A stretch of DNA of 64,000 nt from Billgrantia pellis (GTDB lineage: Bacteria > Pseudomonadota > Gammaproteobacteria > Pseudomonadales > Halomonadaceae). The position numbers and the translations under genes were made by a program. Positions within the stretch are counted from its first letter, which is position 1; each line of letters opens with the position of its first letter. Below are positions 52,253 to 60,746 of the stretch, piece after piece. The notes beneath the pieces are model-generated. The model had not been told where the DNA came from, did not search any database, and saw only the letters and a program-made list of their open reading frames with translations. The stretch is taken from positions 248,001 to 312,000 of the forward strand of contig NZ_VTPY01000004.1 in assembly GCF_008297955.1 (NCBI RefSeq), given 5' to 3'.

Positions 52253-52491
52253 GTTTTGCCTTCTCCTGGCTCACCTTCCGCTCGTCACGGTCCGCCACGA
52301 CCGCAGCAGGCTAACGAAAAATCCATACTAGATCAGCGACACCCGAGTGGTATCAGCGTTTGCCGCCCCGCCATGTAAGCCAGGACATACACGGTGAAGA
52401 GGCGCGTACGGCATCGTGAACAGGCACAGGAAGGCGCCTGTCCCCCATCGAGAAGGCGTGCCATCGGGCCGATCCGCCCGCCGGGCGCCGT

Positions 52492-52884
52492 TCAGACTAA
52501 CGCTTCGCGAATGCGCGCGGCAGCCTGCGCCAAGGCATCCGGCTCGGCCTGGGGCAGCCCTTCGAGCCGAATGTCCTGCATCGCCTCGATCGGCACCAGG
52601 TGCAGATGTACGTGAGGAACTTCCAGGCCGACGATCATGATGCCCACTCGCTCACAGGGAAAGGCCCGCTTCAACGCCTTGGCCAGTTTCTGTGAAACCG
52701 ACATCAGGTGAGCGCTCAGGGCGGCGGGCAGGTCGTCCCAGTGATCGATCTCCTCGCGCGGGATCACCAGCAGGTGTCCCGGCTTCATCGGATTGAGGGT
52801 CATGATCGCCACGCACCGGTCATCCTCCCATACGAAGTGTCCCGGCAGTTCGCCCTGCATGATACGCGTGAAGATGCTGGCCAT
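52492..52884 (-). CDS. HIT-family nucleotide hydrolase
   Basis: A 130-residue histidine-triad protein with the active-site motif HVHLHLVP near residue 99. The N-terminus SIFTRIMQGELPGHFVWEDD is typical of the branch that cleaves adenosine phosphoramidates. GGAG lies upstream of the ATG at 52884. It is monocistronic. Confidence 0.94.
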   Translation of the reverse strand: MASIFTRIMQGELPGHFVWEDDRCVAIMTLNPMKPGHLLVIPREEIDHWDDLPAALSAHLMSVSQKLAKALKRAFPCERVGIMIVGLEVPHVHLHLVPIEAMQDIRLEGLPQAEPDALAQAAARIREALV

Positions 52885-53395
52885 ATCGCTTTCTCCGTGT
52901 CGTCGTTCAATGTCGTAGGCTCAAGATGCCACAGGCAACGCTGGCCGCCTATCACCCGTGCAATGCCGCCCGATGCCGACACTGCCGCCGCCAGGCGTCG
53001 CCAAAAGGCTACGTACAACTTGCTGAATAAAAAGAATTAATCCAAACCGCTCAATATGTGTCTCCAAATGGCAACGTTTCGGCATGCTGATTCACACCTC
53101 GTGGCGACTCTCTTTGCCTCAATCCTCCCATAACCAAAAACATCTTATTGTTACGACAGGGAAAACAAGTTTCTGGCATCCTTATCGCTTAGAGAATGGC
53201 AGTAGCGAGGTAAGACATTCTCCGTCACGGCCTGGCCGCAGTGTCGATTTGCGTGCGATCTGCAGCAAGATCCTTTTAGTTCCCTGCGTACTTAGGCCGC
53301 TTTGCGGCCTCTTTTTTTGGCTGGCGCGCTCATGGAATCGTAGCGCGGCGATACATCAGCCAGATGAGGAACGGATTCAGCAACGAGGCAACGAC
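52885..53395. ncRNA. Noncoding gap with strong terminator; candidate small RNA or long leader
   Basis: These 511 bases contain no supported protein gene. A strong + strand terminator at 53294-53318 stands in front of the diguanylate cyclase gene although no + strand gene lies upstream, so a short transcript must end there. The stretch 53015-53200 is AT-rich for this genome and A-rich on the + strand. A GAGAATG/CATTCTC stem occurs at about 53193-53222. Either a free small RNA or an attenuated leader of the cyclase gene would explain this. The RNA start is not defined. Confidence 0.45.
53294..53318 (+). terminator. Strong rho-independent terminator
   Basis: AGGCCGC-TTT-GCGGCCT followed by C and seven T. 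The seven-base G/C-rich stem and the T-run make it one of the clearest terminators in the window. Confidence 0.88.
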
Positions 53396-54286
53396 ATGCG
53401 TATGAAATCCAAGTCCATGCGGTACACCAACCCCGGCCTTGCCGGCCTTGCCCTTGCTGTCGCACTGGCCTTGGACGCTGCCCTTTCGCTCGGCGGCATG
53501 GTTCCCGCCAAGGCGGCCCTGTTCCCCACGGCTTCGGCCCTTTTCTCGTCGTTTTTACCCAAACTGTTGCATACCGGTGCGATAGTCGCCTTCATCAGCG
53601 GCATCATATTGGCCGTGGTGCTGATCCTGCTTCCCATGCGGCAAGCCTACCGTGCCCGCGAAGCGCGTCTGCTGCGTGAACGCAAACGCCTGGAAGAACG
53701 CAGCAAGGCGCTGCAGCAACAGGCGGCCAGCGACGGCCTGCTCGGCATCGCCAATCGTCGCGAGTTCGAGCGCGTGCTGGATCTGGAGTGGCGTCGGGCC
53801 GCCCGGGAGCGTCAGCCGCTGAGTCTGGTGCTGATCGACATCGACTGTTTCAAAGTCTTCAACGATACCTACGGCCATCTGGAAGGCGACACCTGTCTGT
53901 GCCAGGTGGCCAACGTGCTGCGGGAAGCGGCCGCCCGCCCGGGTGACCTGGTCGCCCGCTACGGTGGCGAGGAGATGGTCATCCTGATGCCTCGTACCGA
54001 CTTGGACGGCGCTACACGCATGGCCCAGCGCGTGCATGAGATGCTGGCCGAGCGAGCTCTTCCCTTCACCGCCTCGCCCATCACGGAACGCGTCACCGTC
54101 AGCATCGGGGTCTCCTCGCTTCTTCCCAAGCGTCACATCGATGCGCATACCCTGGTGCATCAGGCCGATGAAGGGCTCTATGCCGCCAAGGAGAACGGTC
54201 GCAATCAAACCGTCGCCGTTCCGCGTCTGCGACTGATCGCCTCGGGGCCGGCAAGCTCACTACCGCAACAGGCAAGCGGCGCCTGA
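53396..54286 (+). CDS. Diguanylate cyclase (GGDEF) with two membrane helices
   Basis: A 296-residue protein. Two hydrophobic segments (about 14-50 and 58-80) are followed by a coiled-coil linker (REARLLRERKRLEERSKALQ) and the GGDEF domain (about 115-275). The signature reads YGGEEMVI, with Met in place of the final Phe; the inhibitory RxxD (RPGD) lies five residues before it. Catalytic Asp residues in LIDIDCFKVFND are kept, so activity is likely. The ATG at 53396 is preferred because the upstream frame runs through a terminator. It stands behind that terminator, suggesting control by attenuation. Confidence 0.9.
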   Translation: MRMKSKSMRYTNPGLAGLALAVALALDAALSLGGMVPAKAALFPTASALFSSFLPKLLHTGAIVAFISGIILAVVLILLPMRQAYRAREARLLRERKRLEERSKALQQQAASDGLLGIANRREFERVLDLEWRRAARERQPLSLVLIDIDCFKVFNDTYGHLEGDTCLCQVANVLREAAARPGDLVARYGGEEMVILMPRTDLDGATRMAQRVHEMLAERALPFTASPITERVTVSIGVSSLLPKRHIDAHTLVHQADEGLYAAKENGRNQTVAVPRLRLIASGPASSLPQQASGA

Positions 54287-54474
54287 GCGGGCAATGTCTT
54301 CGTTCGACGCAGAGAAACATAGCCAATCCGCGCCCATCTCAGGCGAACGAGCGTCAATTTGCGTCGACTTGCGGGTTGTCGCCATGTCCTTGTGCGGTTA
54401 CTATCCGGGCAGCTCACCCAGCACCTCATCGATGGAAGCGATAACCGCCACACGATAGCCCTGAGGTAATCGAT

Positions 54475-54861
54475 ATGGGAGCACGACCCAGCCCGATCCG
54501 GGCCCTTTGCCTGGCAGGGATACTGGCGTTCGCGACAGCCGGCCACATCCAGGCCCATGAAACGTCCCCTGAGGTTCAGGAAGGCTTGGCGTCCTACTAT
54601 AGTGACAGCCTGCAAGGTTCTCCCACCGCCAGTGGCGAACCCTTCGATCAGCAGGCCCTGACCGCCGCGCACCCCAGCCTTCCCCTCGGCACCAAGGTGC
54701 TCGTCACGCGTCCCGACACGGGACAGGAAGTGGAAGTGCTGATCAACGATCGCGGTCCTTTCGTGCAGGGGCGCATCATCGATCTTTCCAAGCGCGCAGC
54801 ACGAGAGCTCGGCATGCTCAGCCGCGGCATCGCCCCGGTCCAGATTACTGCCATACAATAA
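54475..54861 (+). CDS. RlpA-like double-psi beta-barrel protein
   Basis: A 128-residue exported protein with a signal peptide (CLAGILAFATAGHIQA). The mature domain matches the RlpA barrel: GLASYYSDSLQGSPTASGEP, HPSLPLGTKV, then INDRGPFVQGRIIDLSKRAA. The catalytic Asp (in NDRGPF) and a His are present, so cleavage of naked peptidoglycan strands is possible. It lacks the SPOR domain that places RlpA at the septum, so its location in the periplasm is not defined. Confidence 0.9.
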   Translation: MGARPSPIRALCLAGILAFATAGHIQAHETSPEVQEGLASYYSDSLQGSPTASGEPFDQQALTAAHPSLPLGTKVLVTRPDTGQEVEVLINDRGPFVQGRIIDLSKRAARELGMLSRGIAPVQITAIQ

Positions 54862-54971
54862 CGCGGCACCGCCGAAGCATGAACGGTTCAGCGGGCCGCA
54901 ACGGCTAAGTCACGGCAGGAAAACCTACCGGAGCGATCGGCGTGGCCCGTCGGGTGACGGTACGCCTCGAA

Positions 54972-55319
54972 TCACACCTTCTTGACGAATTCGGACTTGA
55001 GCTTCATTGGCCCGAAGCCATCGATCTTGCAGTCGATATCGTGATCGCCTCCCACCAAGCGAATGTTCTTCACCTTGGTCCCCACCTTGACCACGGAGGA
55101 GGATCCCTTGACTTTGAGATCCTTGATCACGGTAACGCTATCGCCATCCCGCAACGCGTTGCCGTTGGCATCGTGAACCGGCTTCTCGCCCCCTTCATCG
55201 TCGGTACTCGCCGCCTCCCCCTGTCCCCATTCATGCCCGCATTCGGGGCAGACGTACATGGCGGCATCTTCATAGGTATACACGGAGCCGCATTCGGGAC
55301 AATTCGGCAATTCGCTCAT
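54972..55319 (-). CDS. yjdM: YjdM/PhnA-family zinc-ribbon protein
   Basis: A 115-residue protein with an N-terminal zinc ribbon ([20 protein letters not shown] then CGHEW) and a C-terminal SH3-like barrel ([20 protein letters not shown]). Length and sequence match YjdM of E. coli, formerly called PhnA. The ATG at 55319 follows AGGGCGA; the longer frame upstream is rejected because homology starts here. Despite the old name, phosphonate metabolism is not implied. Function is unknown. Confidence 0.9.
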   Translation of the reverse strand: MSELPNCPECGSVYTYEDAAMYVCPECGHEWGQGEAASTDDEGGEKPVHDANGNALRDGDSVTVIKDLKVKGSSSVVKVGTKVKNIRLVGGDHDIDCKIDGFGPMKLKSEFVKKV

Positions 55320-55497
55320 CGTCATTCGCCCTGGACGGAAAGCGGGCATCATGCCAGATGGGTAGGGCGATAGCCATCGACCTACCCAGCTCACGATTCT
55401 CCAGGCTTCAGTTCGACCGCCGTGGGCCGATATAGGGTAGTGAGAGCCGCATGGGTTGGCGAAGGCTCCTTCCGATAGGCAGCGTGGAGAGCGCAGG

Positions 55498-55809
55498 ATG
55501 AATCTTCTGGACACGCCGGGCGTTACGCCGAACTCACTGGCAACCTCGCCCGGCACGACGACTGACGAAGCGCCTTATCGTCGGTTGGCACGCGCCAAGC
55601 TCAGGCTCGATCGCCTGGAGCGCGACGCCACGACGAAGGACCTGAGCGCGCTGACAGCGGCTCGGGTGGAATTCGCCCTCGCGGCACGTGATCTGGCCGA
55701 TACGCTCGTCGCCCTGGGTCTGGGCTCGGAGAATGCCGACGGCAGCATGAGCGATGCAGCCAAGGGCCTGGCCACCCTGCCTCCGGCGCCGTGGGAAACG
55801 AGGCGCTGA
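55498..55809 (+). CDS. Hypothetical protein
   Basis: A 103-residue soluble protein with a central charged helix ([20 protein letters not shown]) and an Ala-rich second helix. The ATG at 55498 follows GGAGAGCG. No family is recognised. It is divergent from yjdM across about 180 bases and convergent with the NTF2-like gene 25 bases away. Codon use is like that of its neighbours, supporting a real gene. Confidence 0.6.
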   Translation: MNLLDTPGVTPNSLATSPGTTTDEAPYRRLARAKLRLDRLERDATTKDLSALTAARVEFALAARDLADTLVALGLGSENADGSMSDAAKGLATLPPAPWETRR

Positions 55810-55834
55810 ACGAACCGGGACGCCCCACCCGGCG

Positions 55835-56215
55835 TTAACTGATATCGATAATGCGCCGGATCAAGCCCTCCTGAAAGGTAAATTCCGAGCGTCCTTCGAA
55901 CTCGACCGTCTCGCCCTGGCGCGGCCCATCGGGCATGTCGAACTCCAACACACCGCAAAAACGGACATCCACCGACGCGGGGGTTTGGTCCAGGTCGTAG
56001 CGAAGCACGCGTAATTGCCGCGACGAGAAAAGACGCTTGGCATGCTCGGCCAGATGGCGGAACTGCGTCTGGCCCCTGACATGGGCATTGCGCTCTCCGC
56101 GCCTGACGCTACTGAACTCGACATCGTCGTGAAGGGGAGCGAGCATGCCTTCGATATCGAAGGCGTTATAGGCGTTCACGTATTGATCGATGAGGGCACG
56201 CTGGTCCCGGACCAT
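55835..56215 (-). CDS. NTF2/SnoaL-like protein
   Basis: A 126-residue protein with the NTF2-like pattern RALIDQYVNAYNAFDIEGML, APLHDDVEFSSVRRGERNAH and a closing strand region FTFQEGLIRRIIDIS. The ATG at 56215 (MVRDQRAL) is chosen because GGGAG lies eight bases upstream; an ATG at 56296 would add 27 residues without homology. It could be a small isomerase or binding protein. It is unrelated in detail to the other NTF2-like protein at 51878. Confidence 0.82.
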   Translation of the reverse strand: MVRDQRALIDQYVNAYNAFDIEGMLAPLHDDVEFSSVRRGERNAHVRGQTQFRHLAEHAKRLFSSRQLRVLRYDLDQTPASVDVRFCGVLEFDMPDGPRQGETVEFEGRSEFTFQEGLIRRIIDIS

Positions 56216-56652
56216 GGCATCGCTCTCCCTGTCGTATCGTTCTCTCTGCTCCTCGCTCAAGCCGACGCACCGTTCCGCTGAAGCGGCAAAACGCACGCTC
56301 GGCGCAAGAATAGGATAGCGTAGTCCAAAGCCAGCCGACCCATGGGGATAACGTGAGCGCCAGGATGCATACCGGCGGGAGCAGCTCGAAGCGATGAAGC
56401 GCTGAGAAATGAAAATGCCATCACCGAAGTTTCTTTCGACGGACTATGCTTTCAGAGACCGCCACCTCCGGATCTCACCCACGCCGTGGAACATCCTCAC
56501 GGCTGACGCCGTGAGCCGGGAGGTGAGCCCGGGGAGCGGGCGGGGGCGACCGTGGCGTTCGACCATCGATGCCACGGCCATCCAAGGAGCGGAGCGGCCA
56601 CCACGGGTATGAGCCGCCCGCATTCAGGACATGAAGTCCAAGGAGTATTGCC
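56216..56652. other. Intergenic region with structured leader
   Basis: These 437 bases precede the low-complexity protein at 56653. Between about 56460 and 56600 the sequence can fold strongly: CTCACGGC-TGAC-GCCGTGAG at 56496-56515, CCGTGGC/GCCACGG at 56550-56577, and outer pairing of CACCTCC and CTCACC with GGGAGGTGAG around the first hairpin. A promoter could be TTTCGACG followed by TATGCT near 56445. It may be a structured 5' leader or a small RNA. Confidence 0.45.
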
Positions 56653-57060
56653 ATGTTGTCGCGCGACGCACTCAAGCGAATCGGCGTGCTGGGAGTCACG
56701 ATGGGTCTGGTTGCCAGTCCCCTCGCCTGGTCGGCCGGTAACGACAAGGAAGCGGATGCCACCGGTGAGCAAGGCGGCACTTCCACCATGACGGAGGGCG
56801 CTTCCGGGTCTGCAGGCTCTTCCGGTTCGGCTGGAGCCGGGTCGGCTGGAACGAATACCGACCAGGGGACCGAGTGGGAAGAGGAAAATGGAGACGGGAT
56901 GGAGTCGGAAAACACCGGTGGCGGCTCCGGCGAGGTGAGCAACGACCCCACTGAAGCGGGCGCCCCAGGCGTTGAGGGAGGACAAGGGACTCAGGGAGGC
57001 GAGGAACCCGAACCGAGCGGTAACGACAATCCTCAGGGTACCGGAGAGGGTGAGACCTGA
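56653..57060 (+). CDS. Exported low-complexity acidic protein
   Basis: A 135-residue protein with a signal peptide (RIGVLGVTMGLVASPLAWSA, cleavage near residue 28). The mature part is almost wholly Gly, Ser, Glu, Thr, Asp and Ala, strongly acidic and probably disordered (SGSAGSSGSAGAGSAGTNTD). AAGGAG precedes the ATG. No family is recognised. Acidic disordered secreted proteins suit a halophile, but function cannot be inferred. A hairpin follows. Confidence 0.7.
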   Translation: MLSRDALKRIGVLGVTMGLVASPLAWSAGNDKEADATGEQGGTSTMTEGASGSAGSSGSAGAGSAGTNTDQGTEWEEENGDGMESENTGGGSGEVSNDPTEAGAPGVEGGQGTQGGEEPEPSGNDNPQGTGEGET

Positions 57061-57089
57061 TAGGAAAGTGAAACTGAGCAGTTTCGACG

Positions 57090-57108
57090 GGCCCGGCGAT
57101 GCCGGGCC
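57090..57108 (+). terminator. Hairpin after the low-complexity protein
   Basis: GGCCCGGC-GAT-GCCGGGCC is a perfect eight-base stem 30 bases after the stop, followed by only TT. It is a probable terminator. Confidence 0.6.
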
Positions 57109-57195
57109 TTGTCGTGTTCGGCATCCATGCATGCCGACGAAGCGCCGAAAATTGCGCAGTAACGCACACTGCACCTGCCGGTCGGCGCGTGCTTG

Positions 57196-57642
57196 TCATT
57201 CGTCGGGGATGTCCGCCTCGACCAGCCGCTTCAGCAGCTCGAGCGATTCCTGCCAGCCGAGATAGCAGGCCTCGGGCGGAATGAGATCGGGCACCCCTTC
57301 CTGCACGATCCGCAGCTCGGTCCCCACGCTGACGTTCTCGAAGGTAATGGTTACTTCCATTTCACCGGTCAGTTCCGGTGCATCGAAGCGATCGACATAG
57401 CGAAGCCGTTCGGCCTCCACCACCTCGAGGTACTCCCCGCCGAAGGCATGACGCTGGCCCGTGGAGAAGTTGGTGAACGACATGCGATAGCCGCCACCCT
57501 CGCGCGGCTCCATCTTCTCGATCTGGGCGGTGAAACCATTGGGCGGCATCCACTTGACCAGGGCATCCGGGTCGATGAATGCACGATAGACCCGCTCGCA
57601 TGGGGCGCGCATGACACGATGCAGACGAATGGTGCTGGGCAT
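57196..57642 (-). CDS. SRPBCC/AHSA1-family protein
   Basis: A 148-residue START-like protein of the AHSA1 (activator of Hsp90 ATPase-like) branch. STIRLHRVMRAPCERVYRAF, DPDALVKWMPPNGFTAQIEK and the C-terminal GWQESLELLKRLVEADI are typical. The ATG at 57642 follows AGGAGACC. The fold binds hydrophobic ligands; bacterial members have varied or unknown roles. Confidence 0.9.
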   Translation of the reverse strand: MPSTIRLHRVMRAPCERVYRAFIDPDALVKWMPPNGFTAQIEKMEPREGGGYRMSFTNFSTGQRHAFGGEYLEVVEAERLRYVDRFDAPELTGEMEVTITFENVSVGTELRIVQEGVPDLIPPEACYLGWQESLELLKRLVEADIPDE

Positions 57643-58055
57643 GTTCGGTCTCCTTGAAGCGACTGATACCGGAATTGGCGTTATGTCATCGAATGGCCGG
57701 ACGCCAATTCGACAGCTCATGGCGAACCCGCCCTCCATGGCATACCGCCGCGTTCGTGGACTGTCCTTCAGCGACACCGATTCACTCCCCGCCTTTTCGG
57801 AGACGAGCACGCCTGAGCGCCCCGGCCGCTACCGCCCGTTGGCCACGTAGCGGTGCAGATCCAGTGCGTTGCGAGACGCATCGGCCTCCTGATCGCAGTC
57901 GCTCCATCGCTGAAGCGGCGCCTTCGTGTGGCAGCGTCCTGCGCTGACAGAGCAAACCGCAACAACGTTGGCTTGACACAGCGTGAGACACGTCCGCTCG
58001 AAGCCTGGACGCCTTGAGGGCATACTGGCGAAACGTTCCAGCGAGCTGAGTTCCC

Positions 58056-59054
58056 ATGCCGCAAGCCAAGACACCTCCATTGCGGGTCGGCTTCATCCTG
58101 CTGCCCCTGTTCACCCTGAATGCTTTTGCCGGCTTCATCGACTCGCTACGCCTGGCCGCCGACAAGGGTGGTCGGAGCCGGCAGATTCACTGCAGTTGGC
58201 AGATCATGGGACCCGGGACGGTGACGTCCAGCTGTGGCCTGGAGGTCACTCCGCAGACCCCTTATCGCGATCCGAGCCACTTCACCCATATTGCCGTATG
58301 CGGTGGCAACAACTATCTCGATCCGCATGAGGACAAAGGGCTCAGCGACTATCTGAAGGAGGCCTGCAGGCAGGGCGTCAAGCTGGTCGGGGTCTGTACC
58401 GGTACCTTCGCTATCGCACGCGCCGGACTGCTCAAGGGCCAGCGGGTGTGCGTTCACTGGAACGTCATCAACGACTTCCGCCGCCAATTTCCCCGAATCG
58501 ACGCCACGCCCGACCGACTGTTTCTCGAATCCGTGCACGTCATTACCTGTGCCGGCTCATCGGGGTCCACCGACATGGCGCTACATCTGATACGTCGCGA
58601 ATGCGGGCCGGACAAGGCCCAGCAGGCCATCCGCCATATGATTCTCAATGGGATGCGAACTTCCAACTCACCGCAGACCCACTTCTTCGAGGCCATTCAG
58701 GACATACGCGACGAGCGGGTCAGAGTCGCCGTGTTGACCATGGAGCAATCGCTCAACACACGCTTGGACAGCCAGGCCCTGGCCGAGCGTATCAACCTCA
58801 GCCCACGCCAGCTCGACAGGCTATTTCAACTGGAAATGGGCACCACGCCCATGCGCTACTTCAAGACCATGCGCCTGCGCTACGCCGAATGGCTGCTGCA
58901 ACATACCGACAGCTCAATCGCCGAGATCGCCGCCGAGTGCGGTTTCTCAGATGCCTCCCACCTCGCGCGCGATTTTCAGGCCCACTACACCTGCAGCCCC
59001 AGTCAGTCGCGTCGCAAGGGGCTACGAAGCCAGACGCGTGCCCAGGCCTCCTGA
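58056..59054 (+). CDS. GlxA-family transcriptional regulator (DJ-1/PfpI plus AraC helix-turn-helix)
   Basis: A 332-residue regulator. Residues 1-190 form a DJ-1/PfpI-like domain; the nucleophile-elbow region reads LVGVCTGTFAIARAG and so keeps a cysteine. Residues 220-320 are an AraC-type double helix-turn-helix (LAERINLSPRQLDRLFQLEM and IAAECGFSDASHLARDFQAH). Relatives regulate carnitine, choline, glycine-betaine or amino-acid catabolism. It lies about 150 bases upstream of the TRAP transporter genes on the same strand and is the likely activator of that operon. Confidence 0.92.
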   Translation: MPQAKTPPLRVGFILLPLFTLNAFAGFIDSLRLAADKGGRSRQIHCSWQIMGPGTVTSSCGLEVTPQTPYRDPSHFTHIAVCGGNNYLDPHEDKGLSDYLKEACRQGVKLVGVCTGTFAIARAGLLKGQRVCVHWNVINDFRRQFPRIDATPDRLFLESVHVITCAGSSGSTDMALHLIRRECGPDKAQQAIRHMILNGMRTSNSPQTHFFEAIQDIRDERVRVAVLTMEQSLNTRLDSQALAERINLSPRQLDRLFQLEMGTTPMRYFKTMRLRYAEWLLQHTDSSIAEIAAECGFSDASHLARDFQAHYTCSPSQSRRKGLRSQTRAQAS

Positions 59055-59206
59055 GCACATCGGCCCGCGCCGCGCATGTCCAATACATCCCCTTTCTTGT
59101 CTGTTTTTTTCTATAAGCCGCTATCGCACCGCCCTACCCTAGAGGCACGTGTTCGTTCACCCAGTGACACGACTCCCCTCTGAACAACAAGCTTTGGAGC
59201 GTCACC

Positions 59207-60190
59207 ATGAAGTGCAAACTCCCGCGCCTCCTGACCGCCGTGGCAGTGAGCCTCGGCATTGTCGGTTCCGCAACGGCCGCCGAGCTGGAACTGCGCGCCG
59301 CCACGATCGGCAGCCAGCAGGGTATACAAATGGCCGGCCTCAATGCGCTTGCCAGCCACATGGCCGAGGCCACCGAAGAAAGCGTCGAAGTCAGGCTGTT
59401 CCACTCCGGTGCCCTGGGCGACCAAGTCAGCAACATCGAATCCCTGGATACCCGCACACTCGACATCGTGACCATCGAAACGCCAATCACCACGATCGAC
59501 GAGGACATGGGCATCCTTTCGCTGCCCTACCTATTTCGAAATCGCGACCATGTCGCCAGCGTGCTCGGCGGCGAAATCGGCGATGTTCTGAAACAGCGCC
59601 TCCAAGAGGAGGGCTATCGGGTTATCGGCTTCTACGAGGGCGGCTTTCGCCACATCACCAACAACCGCCGCGCGATCGAAACGCCGGACGACCTGAGCGG
59701 CCTGCGTATCCGCACTCCGGGTAGCCGACAGCGAGTGGAGATGTTCAACGCTTACGGCGCCAACGCCTCGCCGCTTCCCTACCCGGAACTCTACTCAGCG
59801 TTGCAGACCGGTGTCTTCGACGGCCAGGAAAACCCGCTGGTCGAGGTCGAGGCCAGTCGCTTCTACGAAGTGCAGGACTATCTCTCGCTTTCGGGCCACG
59901 TCTATACCGTGGGCTTCCTGTTGATGAACGAAGCGCGCTTTCAGGACCTTCCCGACGAAGTTCAGCAAGCGCTGCTGGAAGGGGGGCGGAAGGCCTTCGA
60001 CGCCACCGCCGACTTCGGCGAGCGTGCCGACCAAAACGTTATCGACCTAGTCCAGCAGAACGGCATGCAAGTCAACGAGGTCGACCTCGACGCCTTCATC
60101 GAAGCGTCCCAGCCGCTGTGGGAACGCTTTACCCAGGACATGTCGGACGAAGCGCGCGAGCTGGTGCAGCGCATCGCCGAGCATCCCTGA
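59207..60190 (+). CDS. TRAP transporter solute-binding protein (DctP family)
   Basis: A 327-residue periplasmic protein with a signal peptide (VAVSLGIVGSATAAELELRA). The DctP fold is evident in the ligand-binding region ETPDDLSGLRIRTPGSRQRV, which holds the Arg that pairs with the substrate carboxylate, and in FDGQENPLVEVEASRFYEVQ. TTGGAG precedes the start. It captures an organic acid or amino acid and passes it to the membrane subunits encoded next. With a proline-racemase-family enzyme downstream, a proline-like or hydroxyproline-like ligand is likely. Confidence 0.93.
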   Translation: MKCKLPRLLTAVAVSLGIVGSATAAELELRAATIGSQQGIQMAGLNALASHMAEATEESVEVRLFHSGALGDQVSNIESLDTRTLDIVTIETPITTIDEDMGILSLPYLFRNRDHVASVLGGEIGDVLKQRLQEEGYRVIGFYEGGFRHITNNRRAIETPDDLSGLRIRTPGSRQRVEMFNAYGANASPLPYPELYSALQTGVFDGQENPLVEVEASRFYEVQDYLSLSGHVYTVGFLLMNEARFQDLPDEVQQALLEGGRKAFDATADFGERADQNVIDLVQQNGMQVNEVDLDAFIEASQPLWERFTQDMSDEARELVQRIAEHP

Positions 60191-60248
60191 GCTTCATCGC
60201 ATCAGCACGGCGGGCCGCCCGGCCCGCCACTTCCTGCAGGAGCCTCCC

Positions 60249-60746
60249 ATGCTTGATCGTTTTTTCGAAGCGGTCGCGGCACTGCTGTTGTCTGCCATCA
60301 CCCTGCTCGCCCTGACTGCCGTCATTGCGCGCTACCTACTCAATGCCTCGCTATCCTGGAGCGCCGAAGTGCTGGTGGGCCTGCTGGTCTACGTGACCTT
60401 CTTTTGCGGTTACCTGGCGCTGCGCAAGGGGGCGCATCTGCGTATCGACGTGGTAGCCGCCTGCCTGCCCGCCCGCGGCCAATGGGTATTGTTCTTCCTC
60501 AACCAGGCGCTCATCGGCGTGGTCTGCGTGGTCATGGTGGTGTGGGGCCTGGAACAAACTCTGACCTTTTCCCACCGCACCACCCTGATGCTGGGGGCTC
60601 CCCAGTGGCTGTTCTACGCCGCCGTGCCCATCTCCGGCGTGGGCATGCTGCTGGAGCTGATTCGCCAGTGCATCACCGTCGGCAAGGCCAAGGTGCCGCC
60701 TTACGAAGCCACCCGACAAGCCGCGCTGGAGGAGGGTACCTCATGA
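60249..60746 (+). CDS. TRAP transporter small membrane subunit (DctQ family)
   Basis: A 165-residue protein with four membrane helices and the family segments AVIARYLLNASLSWSAEVLV and TFFCGYLALRKGAHLRIDVV. GCAGGAG precedes the start. It overlaps the DctM gene by four bases (ATGA), which shows translational coupling. Confidence 0.92.
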   Translation: MLDRFFEAVAALLLSAITLLALTAVIARYLLNASLSWSAEVLVGLLVYVTFFCGYLALRKGAHLRIDVVAACLPARGQWVLFFLNQALIGVVCVVMVVWGLEQTLTFSHRTTLMLGAPQWLFYAAVPISGVGMLLELIRQCITVGKAKVPPYEATRQAALEEGTS

